Shown: positions 1 through 42,300, counted from the first letter of the stretch. The stretch: 64,000 nucleotides of DNA from Cheilinus undulatus (GCF_018320785.1 NC_054865.1:44476898-44540897), one strand, 5' to 3'. Translations and numbers: made by a program. The notes: generated from the sequence alone by a model not told the origin.

Positions 1-869
1 TGGCACAGATTTGACAGCTGTGTAAAAATTTGTAAAAAAAAAAATTCTTTCTCTAGAGAACAAGAAATGGAACATTTTCACAGCCATTGCATCCACCAAG
101 TAGATCTTCAATTTATCTAAACTTGAATGTAGATTAACTGCTAACTTATGTCTTGTAATGGACAGCTCTCCCAATGTAACCCTGTATTTATTATGCTTTA
201 CACTTAAGTCCAATGCAAAGCATAGTGTAATTAAAATTACTCTTATATCCAGAAAAATCAAACTTAGTTGGCAGCAGTGTTAATTTTGGTAGCTCTTTTA
301 CATCGTATGTTACACGAAAAAAAAACAAAAGAGACATTTTTAAATGGTTTAAAGTGGTTTATTTTATCCATTATTATAAACGATGTATTTAAAATGAGTT
401 CAGTATAGAATAAGAGCAGGTTAATAGAGTTAAATGTTAGCTTAAATGTAAGTTATGTTTACAAAAACTTCCTAAAATGTGAAATTGTACATGATGCTTT
501 TTGCCACATTCACTTAAACCACCGCCAGGGATGATGGGGGTCCCCAGTATCTGTCATTGTTATTTTGCAGGTCAAATGCTGAAAAGTTTGGGAAACCCTG
601 ATCTAGGAAGCATGGCTATTGAATAATGAAAATGTACTAATGAGGATAAAACATTGTGGTTCACAGTCACACCAAGTGTTATATAATAAAGGTTGGGTGT
701 TCATGCACATATGCTGTAAGTTTCCAATTGGTTACATCTTGAGTTCAATACTAGCTGCTGATTGAAGTGCTCGTGTTTTTGCTAAGGTGTCTAAAAAATG
801 ATTTTCTTAAAAGTTGAGCAATTTTCTCAAATATTTTGGTTTCAGTTTGTTCTAAAATGTCTCCATACA

Positions 870-1230
870 TTTGCCTATGTTTTTTCTATTGAACAGGATT
901 CAGACGTTTTGAGACAACTTTGGCACACACTTTTCTCAGGTTTAAATTTTCATGCAAAATTTGCCAAACTGCCTCTTTAACAATGGAGAACATTTCTGCT
1001 CTCACTCTTATACTGAGTCGTCAATCATTTCCAACGATTCGTTCAATTTGTTGAATGTTTTCAGAAGTTTTTGATGTGCATGGGCGTCAGAACGTTCATC
1101 GTCTTGGACATCATCTTTGCCTCCATGAAATCTTTTGTGCCATTTAAACACACGTGCGCATGACATGCAGTGTTTTTATCCTCATAAGCAGTCTCGCTAC
1201 ATAATAGCCATACCTTGTAGACCACGTGGG
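870..1230 (-). mobile_element. mariner-like transposase fossil
   Basis: Minus-strand translation gives KWHKRFHGGKDDVQDDERSD and then LLKTFNKLNESLEMIDDSV, a clear mariner N-terminal DNA-binding segment (WHxRF, DDxRS). Stops and frame breaks follow, so it is a decayed copy. Ends not defined. Confidence 0.6.
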
Positions 1231-1667
1231 CTAACATGTAGAGACAAAACCAGTCATGCTCACCACTGGGAAATTCAGTCACTAGTTAACCCAGCGAGCA
1301 TATTTTTGGTTTGAAGAGGAAGCCAAAAAAACAGAGTGAGCATACAAGCTCCTCACAGAAAAATACTGCAACATGTCTTGAACCGGTGCCTTTTTGCTGT
1401 GAGATGACAGTGCTGACCCCTCCACCACTGTGCAGCCCTGTGTTGTCTCATTGATGAAAACTAAACATACATTTCATTACTTTTCATGATCACTGATCCT
1501 TTTTTAGCCTGTCATTTTCTCATTTTCATCATGGAAAAATGTCATTGTTGGACATTTTTAATTTCTGAAATGTATTTTTTTTTTTTTTTTGACAAAATTA
1601 ATACTTCTTGGGAGATACGGTCACCATGGAAACTGTCTGTTCCATGTTCTCTGAAGTAAGAAATTGT

Positions 1668-1800
1668 ATTTACAAAACCATGCCCACAGTTTTACAAAAC
1701 TGCTCCCACAGTTATCAAAATGATGCCCACAGATTTCAAATCAGTGGGCATGGTTTGGGCATTGATTAGAAACTGCCCACGCATTTACAAACCAATAGTA
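1668..1800 (+). repeat. imperfect tandem repeat with TTTACAAAAC and CCCACAG units
   Basis: About four diverged copies of a roughly 25-28 bp unit containing ACAAAAC and GCCCACAG, one of them partly inverted (CAGTGGGCATGG). A small degenerate minisatellite. Confidence 0.5.
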
Positions 1801-2564
1801 CAGATTTACACTTGGGACTTGTTTTTCCCAGCTGAACCTGGACTGCTCTGTAGAAACGGAACTGGTACGGGTTTTTTAAGCCGCCTCTATCTGATAGTTT
1901 TCTAGTCTTTGCAAAGTTAGTTTGGTTCTAGATGTAGCTTCAGATTAGTTGCACAGATAAGAGAAATATTTGATTATCATAGCTTCACTCTTCAGAAGTA
2001 AGTGGACAAACGCAAAATGTAGAAATTCCTCTAATCATCATTTTAATGTAGTTTTTCTTTCCCAAATAATTTCTTCTCTGAAAGACAAAGTGATTGCAGA
2101 CCTCTGACTCACTTGCAGTGACAACAGACAAAAAGAAATTATGTTTGCTCATGTAGGGTGCCCTGAGATTTAACTTTTTTATGGCCCTTTTGTGAGCCTC
2201 ATTTGTTTTTCTAGCACTTCTCTGACTAAATTTGCCTATATGGTAAAATAATACAGCACCAGCAGCACTACTGCATGGTCCTATGACTGTAACAAGCCTT
2301 CAGGACTGTCGAGGGATCAATACAGAGAGACAAACTGAACCCTAGTGGTTCTTTCATTTTAAAGAGCCACGGGGCTGCACATTAGTGACACTCACAGATT
2401 TGTAATGTCACACTGCTCTTGCTCTCTCTTTTTGGGCACATGTGGTACATGCTGCTGATTGCATCACATAGATGACATGCAAGCTTCTAAATTTACTAAC
2501 TCGGCCTCAATAAGAGTTTCCATGGGAACTAGTCAGAGTACTTGTGATGATGCAGATGTGTGTT

Positions 2565-2701
2565 CAGGAGTAAAGTCATTGATAAACCACTTATATGGAC
2601 CGCTCATGTCAAGGCTTGGACATGACATGAGCAGTCCATGTCAAGTCCAAGCCTTGACATGAGCGGTCCATATAAGTGGTTTATCAATGACTTTACTCCT
2701 G
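2565..2701. repeat. perfect inverted repeat (57-bp arms, 23-bp loop)
   Basis: Arms 2565-2621 and 2645-2701 are exact reverse complements over 57 bp around a 23-bp loop. The arm end TCAAGGCTTGGAC appears once more directly after the right arm (2702-2714). It lacks transposon hallmarks and has no mismatch, so it is very young or kept by conversion. Confidence 0.9.
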
Positions 2702-4029
2702 TCAAGGCTTGGACCTTATAGAAAGAGAGCACAATTGAAATGTTGTATATCTCTGTAAAAAATGCTCAGAGTTTGCAGATGAATACTATAGATCTTCAAG
2801 GAAAACAGCTGCTATGACAATATGGGGTTTATGAATAGTGGGATATTTCATAAAATTAGTATTTACAGGCTGTGTTTTACAGAGACTCTGGAGTTATTTG
2901 ACAAATGAAGCTTCTACTGTTCAGTTTAATGAGCACAAACTCTGTTATGACTCATCTACCTCTGTGATTACAGCACATTTCCAAGTTTGTACCTTTCTTT
3001 TGAGTGTGTGGTGACTGTACTTGTATTTTATTGTGTGATGTGAGTCTTAGAGAATGTTTCCCTCATGCCTTTTTGCATTTATAAGGGATATGGACAATAA
3101 CAATCAAAGAGCATCTGAATTTCTGCAGTAATATTTTTCCATCTTGCTTTTATTCCATTATTCAGCCTTTTTACAAAGTTTATACCCAAAAAATTTTCAC
3201 CGATTTTCTTTATATTAGTTGTGTTTTACTTCATGAGAATTCTTAATGCTGCTGCAAAATGACAGAGAGTGCCTGAGATTTTCTTGAGTAACTTTCACGT
3301 TGTTTCCCACAGACACTTCACACCACTTTATTCACAACTATTTATTTAAATTTTAACTGAAGAGGACATTCTGTGACACAGGACTTTTATCAGAAAAATA
3401 ACAACTTTTCTCCCTGATGTAAAATTCAACCATAACATCAAATCATAAGTTTAATGTTTAGTAAATATTCCCAAAATAGTAGATATTTAATAGAATAGAG
3501 TCTTCAACTCAAATTAAGAAGTACACAATGAAGGCAGAATTGAGCAGTACATCTCTGCCAAAGGTCTCAGAAGGACTGATAAGCAACACTATATGTGATG
3601 GACCAGGATGGACAGAGTCTTCATGTGTTGGACGGTGTGAATCATAGAGGGCTAAGATTTATCACTAATTGTGGATTTCTTACTCACCATTGTACTTTAT
3701 ATTCTTAAGTCAGCTGGTCTTTTTTAAGTAAACCTTGTCTTGGATGTTGGTATGCCTTCATTTATAAAGCCATTCTAGGAATTTCTAGGAATTATAATAA
3801 ATAAAGAAAAAGACAGCTGAAACTTTATTTTACTTATTTGTTCATACAGCTCATATTTACAGCTGATATAGGCAGATTTTTATAAGCAAAATATCATTTG
3901 GAAATATCAGCAGAAGGTTTTTATAGCTGGCGATACCATTAATTAACTTTTTAAGCTAATACCTGCCAATACCAATATCATGCCGATAATACTGTGCATC
4001 TGCACCCATATTACTTAGACATTCAAATA

Positions 4030-4860
4030 CAGGTGCATCACGAATATCATGAAAAAAGTTCATTTTATTCTTGTGATTTAATTCAAGAAGTGAAACTTCC
4101 ATATATTCTTGACTTATCATTACAAGGTGAAATATTTCAAATCTTGATGATTACGACTTACAGCTCACAAAAATCAGCTATCTCAAAAGAGTAGAATATC
4201 ACAAACCATCAGTCCAAGCAAAGGATTTATAATACAGAAATGCTGACCTTCTGGAAAATTCTGCTCATTTATGCACTCAGTAATTGGTTTGAGCTCTTTT
4301 TACACAAATTACTACAACTATGCGATGGAGCATGGAGCTCATCAGTCTGTGGCACTGCTGAGGTGTTACAAAGGTTGCTCTGATATCAGCATTCAGCTCG
4401 TCTGTATTGAGTCTGATGTCTCTTATCTTCCTCTTGACTTCCTTGGATCAGGTCAGGCCTATTGGCTAGCCAACCAAACACAGTAATACCATGGTCAGCA
4501 AACCAGTTTCTGGTAGTTTTTGTTTCACTGTGGGCAGGTGCCAAGTCTTGCTGGAAAAGGAAATCAGTATCTCCATGAAGCTTCTCAGCAGATGGGAGCA
4601 TGAAGTGCTCTAAAATCTCCTGGTAGACAGCTGACAGTGTTGACTCTGGAGGTGATAAAGCACAGCAGCAGATGACATGACACCTCAAACTATCACTGTG
4701 AATACTGAGAACACTGGACTTTAAGCAACTTTTGATTCTGTGCCTCTCAGATCTTCTCTTAGACTCTGGGATTTTGATTTCCCAATGAAATTCAAAATTT
4801 ACTTTCATCTGAAAACAGGATTTTGGACCACAAGGCAAACATGATCATCTTTTTTCACAT
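4030..4860 (-). mobile_element. Tc1-like element, degenerate transposase on minus strand
   Basis: The left end at a TA (4028-4029) starts CAGGTGCATCACGAATATC, a known fish Tc1 terminal style. The minus strand encodes YQEILEHFMLPSAEKLHGDT, then FLFQQDLAPAHSETK and NWFADHGITVFGWLANRPDL, the C-terminal half of a Tc1 transposase. The N-terminal half and the far inverted repeat are missing. Confidence 0.8.
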
Positions 4861-5201
4861 TTTGTCCAAAATAATGAAACTGAATGTCTTTAGCAAACAA
4901 AAAAAATGGAAAAGAAGTGTTGATTTATCTCATTTTAATTTCCTATTAGACTCTTTCCATAGTTGAGTGGTAATTCTCTGATGGCTGTATGCACACAAAT
5001 CTTCCCACACAGTGTCTTAGCTATGTTATTAAACATTAACACATGCACTTTGGAAAGAATAACCTTGCATTAAGACTGATTTCTTTTCTGTCACATATTT
5101 GTTACTGATTAACATGCCTTATTTAAAATTTCACAATATTTCACTATATTTTCATCTGATCCATTTACAGCTTTGCAGATATTCAATCATTTGTGAAGTA
5201 A

Positions 5202-33303
<28,102 letters not shown>

Positions 33304-34400
33304 GTTCATTTAAGCACAGCGGAGGCGGTTTTAAACAAATCATGTCCCACATAAGGTAGCAAGGGAGACCGGTGTGAGAGCAGCTCCCTTCTCTGAGCCT
33401 GTTTTGTAGAGTTATGCTGCTGCAATGCATTTACAATCTAGAACCAGTGTTCAACTCAGGCTGCTATGCTTTTGCTTACATGTCTACAGCTACACTAGTG
33501 TATTCAAGGAAACCAGACATACCTTAAGTAGGGGTTTAAAAAATAAGTAGTATATTGTCTAAAATTTAATTTATCCTATCAAATATAGAAGTCAGACAAA
33601 GCTTTGTGCACGAATATGAAAACCTCATGCTATTAGTTGGAAGATATGACCATTTCTATTGTCATGTGTCTTTTAAAAATCATTTATATTTGTACGGTGT
33701 ACACTATATTTGCAGATTATATATTTCCCTGTTGGTGGATATCCGTCAGCATTACAGGCTGTGTACTTGAGATTCTTTTTCTTGGTACATTTGATAAAAA
33801 AGGCACTGTACATGACATTGTAGGAAACTTCTCGTCATAAGCTAATAATTAATTGCTTCAATATTCACAGTATATGTTATTTATTTTTGCATAGCAGAGA
33901 ACAAATGAAGTGTTTATTGGTTTATTTGGACACAAAGAAAGAGAGAGAGTTTACAACAAGATCGACAGTGAAGGATAAAGAGAGACGTCTTACATCGCTG
34001 TATGTCCACACTGGTCATAACCTTTTCAGAGTCATACTATTGATTACAGAATGTTACCACAATATTACTGTGGTATAATAAAATATAAATGGAGGAATAC
34101 ACTTCTCTACATCTACTTCTTTCAGAGTAAAACCCACAATATAACCATGTCATGGTATCAGAGTAAGAGAAAACGCTCTTTTCCTTTTACAGTACTGCTG
34201 CGTCGTAAATTAACACAAGAAAAAAATGCAATAAAATGGGAAATGCAATATGGATATTGCACAAATGTTTCCATTCAAGTTTTGAACTATTTTAGGCAAG
34301 CACTTTTCACACAAGCAAGCTCCTTCAATGTTCCGACTATTTCATACACCAATGTATGTACCTGAATAAGGTGCGAATATTGTTTGCAGCTACATTACAA
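33304..34400 (+). other. tanc1: tanc1 3' UTR (extent inferred)
   Basis: Non-coding AT-rich sequence after the tanc1 stop. Short ORFs here show no recognisable domain. AATAAA motifs occur at 34077-34082 and 34230-34235, so the transcript may end near 34100 or 34255. Which of them is used cannot be read from sequence alone. Confidence 0.5.
34077..34082 (+). terminator. candidate polyadenylation signal for tanc1
   Basis: Canonical AATAAA about 775 nt after the stop codon. A second one lies at 34230-34235. Assignment is by position only. Confidence 0.4.
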
Positions 34401-35845
34401 TGGCATTGCTAGTTTTTGAGCTCATGCTCAATTAAATTATACCTCAGATATTAGCAGAGAATTAACAGTTTCCTTCTGGGGTGATGATTTTGTTTTGTTA
34501 TGTTGATCCAACTGCAAAGAAACAACACATTGTAGTTGAATGTAGTTATAGACAGTTGCAGCTTTTTGGTTATTAGTACTTCTTTACTGGTTTAGCATCA
34601 GGACCTACCACAACCTCTACAATGACAAATTGTGACCCAGATTCTTAAATTTTTCAATCATAACAAATGTTTTAATGAAAAATGGGTCACTTTGGATATT
34701 AAATAGAACAAAAAATGTAGCTGAACAAAGAGATGAAGACATTTCCTTCAAAATAAAAGCACATCATAGACTTTTTGCCACATATTTTGTTTCCAGGCAC
34801 ACAACTGTGACCCACTGAAAATGGTTTCGTGACCCACTTTTGGGTCCCGACCCACCAGTTGAGAACCAAGCATCTGGTGAGCCCTCAGAGGGATTATAAG
34901 ATGAAAAACCATTTGAATTCTTCCTTATGTCTGTGGTCTCCCATGTTTTTAAAATGATTTAAGATTTGAAAATACTCTAGTATGTGACCAGCCTTACTTG
35001 ATCACACTTGTCTCCCACAGCAGGAAGTTTTCTTGCAGTTTTCCCATCAGGCAATAGAGGGGTGAAAAATGGGATCATACAAGCCAGAAACATCAGCGTA
35101 AAGTCTAGAGCCATTATTCACAAACAGAAAATCTACCTGAATAAGCTTCATTGGTTAAAAACAAAACAGCTGGATTTTTCACCCAGATTTTACCCTAAAT
35201 TTTTCCTGCTAGCTCCCTTGTATTTTCCCTCGACTATCCCGCCATTGTCTGACAGGCAAACTGCAGGAAATCTTCCTGCTGTGAGGGACAAGTGTGAACA
35301 AGCAGGTCAGAACATTTTCTGGGTAGGTTACCCTGAAGTCTAAATTGCATTTGTGCAAGTATGAATTAGGCTTAATAAAGATATTTAAGAGAATAGTTCA
35401 ATTAATGCTACTTTGGTAAAGTAAGAGTGGGAAAAATCCCCAGAAATCATAGATTACATCATAAAAATAAATGTTATTTTTGTATTTACATTTACAGCCT
35501 GTAGTGTTGCTGATGTAATTATTTTTATTTAAAATTATTGATTATAATCTTAAATAATTATTGTATTTTCAGTACAGCACAGTGGGGGAGGGCATCATAA
35601 TACTAAGAATTAAGTAACTATGTTTATACATTTGAAAAGGCAAGTAGACAAAAGTGTCTTTCTGAGTTTGACTGTAAATGACATGCTAGCGAATATTTCA
35701 TCTGCAGTGACAGATTTTTTTCCGCTTCAGGGACAGTCAGCACAGTTGCACAAAACTTTGGTGTATCAATGTATTTTATGCATTGATTTTATTAAAAGGT
35801 GAACTAAAACAGATAATATGCATGTCCAACACCTAAAATGACCTG
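34400..35845. other. tail-to-tail intergenic interval
   Basis: AT-rich DNA between the 3' ends of tanc1 and wdsub1. It includes a short dispersed-repeat fragment at about 34797-34867 (GTGACCCACTTTTGGGTC and GTTGAGAACC, a style common in fish hAT-derived repeats). I see no gene in it. Confidence 0.6.
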
Positions 35846-35862
35846 AGGCTAGCTATTAAGAC

Positions 35863-35868
35863 TTTATT
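35863..35868 (-). terminator. candidate polyadenylation signal for wdsub1
   Basis: TTTATT on the plus strand is AATAAA on the minus strand, about 300 nt past the wdsub1 stop codon. A sensible 3' UTR length, but positional evidence only. Confidence 0.45.
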
Positions 35869-36170
35869 AAAATAAATCAGAGATTGTATCTATTGTCCTT
35901 AAGGAGTGCCATATCAAATGGGTGCCATAGCAACTGTTTGCATGCAACTTGTAAGCTGGAAAAGTTTTAAGTATATTTAGACCATTAAGTATGGTTCGGC
36001 CGTACTAATCCTCACCTGTCAAATGTTGCATCTTTAGTTTTTAACAGAGGCCTCAAATGTGACTATATAGACACACCTTTACTGAAATGTTCTGGCTTCC
36101 CTGTGAGCACCATATTCTAGTCTCTTTTTCGAAAACAAAAAGGCATTATGGGTCAGAGGGCTTTCAGATG

Positions 36171-36322
36171 TTAGTGGCTGGTCTTCCAGCGACCGATGGC
36201 CATCTTCAGGGTGTGGTTGGGGGTGAGCAGGGTGGTCAGTAAGGGGAGGTTGGTCATGGGGCTGGAGCGGTTCTTGGTGTTAATCCAGCTCTCGATGGCC
36301 TCTCTTTCATACGAGTATCCAT
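36171..36322 (-). CDS. wdsub1: wdsub1 coding exon 11 (U-box, stop)
   Basis: Encodes [20 protein letters not shown], then [20 protein letters not shown] and IGRWKTSH, with TAA at 36173-36171. It completes the U-box fold. Confidence 0.95.
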
Positions 36323-39300
36323 CTGTTGAGAAATATCACACAAACAAATACATGCAAATCAGTTCACTCTGGCAGGCTCTGGCTTAGATGTTGTGTTATT
36401 TGATGTAAATGTGTGAAGACAAAATGGTCTGATCTTCACGTACCAGCAGCAATGACAGGCTCTCTCATCAGCTCCCTGGTGATTGGACACAGAAACTCAT
36501 CAGGAATGCCTGAACACACTGAATCATTTTTCAGCTCCTCCACCTTCCTCAGAAGTTTGTTACGCAGGCCTACAGACTCTAAAAACACACACATATTCAC
36601 AAAAACATACAGGAGAGTATTAGGAAATGATCCAGAAGAGAATACAAACTGATATCTACACAGCATGCTCTCAGTGAAGGAAAACATGCAACTCTCAGAG
36701 TAGATGTAGAGACAATGTCACACTGTAGCCCCAGTCCCACACCAAAAATAACTCCTTCTGCTCATCGCCTCTCCTCCTCCCCCACTCCTCTCTCAGTGAA
36801 CTGACCAGGGGCAGCCATTTGTTGGACTAATCTCCATTTAGATTCTCAGCCCTAAATTGACTCAGTACTCATTACTTTCAAGTATTTTAAACCAAACAGT
36901 CTTTTTTCAGTCTCAGTCTGAGAAGTCTGTTAGTTCTCCCTGAATTGTTCTCTTGCAATGATGCTTCCTCATTATGCCGATGCATACAGCCTCCCAGAGT
37001 GGGTGGGGCTCATTCTCTTCCCTCATGACTTCTATAACAGTATTAAAGTTGAACACAGAGGGACTCAAGTGAAATATGTTTGTTCCACTGAGTGAAACAT
37101 TAAAAAGTTGAAGGAAGCGTCATCCCATTAGTGTTAAGCCCTTAAAGCTTCATAGTTTCAGAACAAGGTGTTGGTACCATGCTAATTCTGTAAACAAACA
37201 TTTTGACAGGAGAGGTTTATAGATGTGCTTTTTTTCCAGACTGAATTGAGACATCTCTGTAAATGGTTAACAAATTGGCAGTTGAAATAATAACAATGCC
37301 TTGATTTATAACACCCTTATGGACTATGCCAGCAAATAGCATTACCAGCGGCATTCTGCTCATCTTCAAGGTCTGATTTACAAAGTACAGTGTCTATAAA
37401 AGTCATTCTTCCCCTTGAATGTTTTATCCTTACATCAATTTGATAAATCAGTCATGGTCAATATAAATTGGCTTTTTTGACAAAAAAAAACCAAAACAAA
37501 CAAAAAAAAAGAACAAAGTAATGACAATTAAACAAAAAAATGTAATGTGATTGTAGTATAGAGACACCTGTATCTGGAAGGTCCAGTCACTGCTTAAGCA
37601 GTATTTCTGGCTACCATTACTCCATGAAGAAAAAAGAACACCCCAAGCAACTCAGGAAAAAAAAGTTTATCAGTGTAACATTATGCTGTGGGGATGCTTC
37701 TCAGCAGTATACCCTGGAGGGCTTGTGAAGGTGGAGGGTAAAATGAATGAGGCAAAATATAGGATGATCTTATTTAGTCTGCAGGAGAACTATGGCTTGG
37801 GAGAAGATTTGTTTTTCAGAAAGACAATAACCCAAAGCATACAGAGAAAGCTACACTGAAATGGTTTAAAACAATGAGGTGAATGTTATGGAGTGGCCGA
37901 GTCAAATCCCAGACCTCAGTCCAATAGAGAATTTGTGGCTGGACTTGAAAGGACTGAACACGCCTGATTCCTGTGCAACGTGATAGAAACACTTTTTTGT
38001 AAAATCAATAAAAGGGTAAAACTTACCAGGGCACTGTGTATCACACTAACCATATTCAAGATTTATTTTGTTTTTTTTTGTACCTTTATTGATAATGGAG
38101 GGCAGTGGATAGGGGCAGAAACAGGGATGAGAGAGTGGGAAGAGACATATGGGAAAGGGCCACAGGCTGGATTTCAAACCCCAGCCATCCGCATACATGG
38201 GGCATGCTTTCAACCATGAGGCCATCTGCATCCAAAAACTTCTTTTTTTTAAAGATTATTTTTTGGGCTTTTTCCCCTTTAATCTGGAAGCACGGCTGGA
38301 GAGAGACAGGAAGTAAGGGGAGGAAAATGGGGGGAAGACATGCCCCAAACAGCGCTTAATTGATCATGCAACCAATGTGTCGAGGACTAGAACCTCTTTT
38401 TATGGGCACTTGCTTTACTAGCTGAGCCCAGCTCCAACACTTCTATAAAGCTTGGCAGCCTCATACATTTTGCTCTTGCTTTGTGTCTAAATATGTAGAT
38501 GTGTCTTGTAATATCTAGCCTCCCAAAATCCTTAAAATGACTGACTATTTTTCTGTGTCAGCTATTAACCAGCCATTTAAGCAAACCCAAATAGCATATT
38601 TTAACATATGCTGGATTGGTTTTTACTAACTCTTAATACATTCAAGGTGAGGTTTACAGAATGATCCTTATATTTCTGCTCTCAGTGGAAAAAGTTTGGA
38701 CATCCCTTAGAATATATTAAAGTCCTGCTTTTATATTTAAAATGTTGCATACTATACCTTTAAAGCCATTGAGAAGCGTAATTAAGTAGCTATAAAAAGA
38801 CCAAAGGGACCAAGACAAATAAGGTAGTAGATATGCTCAGCTCCAGTGCTGACCTGAGCTGTACAGGCTAGCGCCTCTGTAGTGTTTAAACGGCAAAGCA
38901 TGTCATAGGCTAAAATTCATTCATAAGCCTATGGAGGAGACATGCAAAAAACATCCTCTCTCCAAGGAGAAGATTCAATGTGGCTCTGTGTTCTTGTTTC
39001 AGTAAAGGAATATGGTCAAGGCCTGATTAAATGGATGCTTTTCTACAGCTAAATGCAAGCTAATTGCTACCGTGGGAGTAGCCCTTGTATACACCAGCTT
39101 ACAGTACAACTCAGACCCACCCGTAACAATCACAAACTCATGCTGAAAAAGGTTGTCAGAACAATGAAAACATCTTTCCCATCATGAAAAGCTTTTAGTG
39201 CTATATTTCACTCTGTATTTAATAAAGAAATTTGGTCCAGTTCTGATACAACTGGCACTTTACTACAGCCACAACTTGGTCAATCGCTACACTGGAGGCA

Positions 39301-42300
39301 GCTATTGCTAATGGCTCACAGTAAGACTTAACCTTGCCTGTAGCGACCGCCTTACTCTCCTCAAGTGACGCTGATTGAGTTCAGCACAGACTTTACGGAT
39401 TGGAGCAAGATGGATCTGCTTGATGACAATCTGCCAAATCCATCTCCTTAGTAAGGTTGTGTTAGGAGTGGGTTGGGGGGAGGAGTTAGGGAACAACTAC
39501 TCTAGATCATCATTTCAAACTGTGGTGGAGTGTTACAGAGTTGTATCTGACCAAAACTATTTCAAAATAAGCCACAAAGTAAGTAAAGTTACAGACATCT
39601 CGTGCTAGCTCGGTGAGGGTGTGTGCCTTGTATACTACATGTGCCTATTGTGACACTATGGTGTATCCATGCTCAGACCCGGTTAGACTTGGAACAATGT
39701 GAGTGCTGGCCAGTGGAGGACTGCCGAGAGGGTACAGGTATGCCTCAGCGTGGTACAAGTAAAGCAGTCCTACTATGAGAGCACCATAAGAGATAAGAGG
39801 TATTGCTTTGTCCACAGGGGGCGCCAAAATCCACACAACTGAAAATTTCTTTAATGAGCTTTAAAAAGGAAACCAGTAAGCAAGCCAAAAAGCCAATCAA
39901 ACCCAAACAACAACATACTGTACTCATCTTTCATCTTTCATCTGTATCATCTTTTGTTTCCTGATTTCAGAACTTCTCACATCCAAAGGAAAACATGACT
40001 GAGGGTGTGAGGGCGCGAGCTGAACATGCCCATTGACCGTCTAATTTGAGGCTTAGTATTAGGCAGTGCTTGAGTGCATTTAAGCCTGATTGCTGTTGTG
40101 TCAATAACACTGTCACACTGATTTTATCCACTTTTAAACACGGATGAGTTAACTATAGCCAAACACAAACACACTTTGTAGACTCTCTGCTTGTTTTTTG
40201 GCATGTTGTGTTTCATTTTGTTCTGCTGCCTCTTTAGACGGAACACAAACTCGACTGATTTCACTCCCATCTTTGAAAAGTATGCCTGCCTCTCTAGCTT
40301 TCATTGCTGCAGATAAAACATGTCTCAACTCAGAACAGTTCCCGGAGTTAGCTCTGAAAAAAAAAGGTGGCATTCAAGCTACGCTACTAAAAACAGAACA
40401 ATGTGAACACAAGCTGTCACTGCGCTGAAGCTGTGTAAACTGAGGAGTGATTGACAGAGACTGTGGGACGGAAAATGACGGCACGGCAAAACAACAAACA
40501 TTTGCTGACAACTACAAGACGAATGCCGGCCTTGCTGGTAGACTGACATCGACAACAGAGCACTCCTACTTTAGCCGTGTGGATAAAAAAGGAAGAAAAG
40601 TACTCCTGAGAAAGAGTGTTAACCGAAACGTCCAAAAAAGCAGTTAAAATAAGAAAGCCCACTGATATTAGGAGAAAATCCACTTTTTACTTTATGGCAA
40701 GTACTGTTTAGGGGATTGGATTATGTAACTAAAGAAGTGCTCCAGATTAAAGTCAGACCTGCTGAAACCTCAAAGCTTCCTACTTTTAAAGTCTAGCCTC
40801 ATATTATGTAATGTTACTGGTAAAAAGCCATCAAAAATCATTCATTCCCTTACTATTACTTGAATTTAATGGGTTTCCTTGTTTTCATGAAAATAAGTAA
40901 GAAAATCCTAATCCAAGTACTTTATTTCTCATAATATACCGGATGTGTAACAACTATGACATCGGTTTTATATCCTTTTTTATTCTTTCATTTATAAATA
41001 AAAGTATTCTTGGATGTTTTACTCTTTAATTGATTTTATGAATCAATCACAGTCAATATAACTTGTCTTTTTTCGTCAAAACACACTACAACGTTTAACT
41101 GAAAACACATTTCTACAAAGTGATGTCAATTAAACAAAAATATGTAACAAAATAAGTGACTGCATTAATATTCACCCCCTTAAAAGTGACTGACTTAATT
41201 CAACAGCAGTCCAGTTAATTGGTGCTAATAGTCTCACAATTAGTGAAATGAGGATCACCTGAGTATAGTGAATGTGTCTCACGTGATTGTAGTATACAGA
41301 CACCTGTATCTGGAAGGTCCAGTCACTGGTTAATCAGTATTCCTGGCTACCATTACTCCATGAAAACAGAAGAACATTTCAAGTAACTCAAAAAAAGGTT
41401 ACTTACTGTAAAAGCATAAGTCAGGGGATGTATACAAAATCATTTCAAAGACAATGACGATCAGTTAAATCCATCAGCTAAATGGATGGAATAGTGCACA
41501 TGTGTAAATCTGCCTGGATCAGGCCATCCTCACAGAGTGAATGTGAAAGAAGGAAACTAGTAAGAGAGGCCACCAAGACACTTCTGACTTCTCTGAAGGA
41601 GTTATAAGCCCCAGCAGCTGAGATGGGAGAGACTCTGCGTACAACTGTTGCCCAGGTTCTTCACCAGTCAAAGCTTTATGGGAGAGTGGCAAAGAGAAAG
41701 CCAGTATTGAAGAAAACTCAAATTAAATCTCTACAGGAAGTTGCCAAAAGGCATGTGGGAGATTCCATGGTCAAGAAGAAAATAGTTCTTTGGTCTGATG
41801 AAACCAAAATGGTGCTTTTTGGCTGTCACATAAGACAGACGCTATGTTTGCCGGACACCAAAAACTGCACATCACCACAAACACACCATCCTCACTGTGA
41901 AGCAGTGGTGGCAGCATCATGCTGTGGGGATGCTTCTCAGCAGCCAGTCCTGGAAGGCTTGTAAAGGTAGAGGGTAAAATAAATGAATGCAGCAAAATAT
42001 AGGAAAATTCTGGAGGATAATCTTTTCAGTCTAATAGAGAAATGTGGTTTCGGGAGATTTATTTTCCAGCAAGACAATGACCCGAAGCATACAGCAAAGC
42101 TACACAGAAATGGTTTGAAGACAACAAAGAGAATGTTCTGGAGTGGATGAGTCAAGTGTCCAGATGTGCAAGCCTGATTGAGCCCTATCCACCCAGACTC
42201 ACTGCTGTGACTGCAGCCAAAGGTGCATCTACTAACTGACTTTACTGACTTAAAGGGGCTGAATATTTATGCAGTCACTTATTTTATATTACTTATTAAT

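Noticed and set aside
4386..4838. 150-codon minus-strand ORF as a gene
   Set aside because: It reads as the C-terminal part of a Tc1 transposase with scrambled ends, inside a truncated element.
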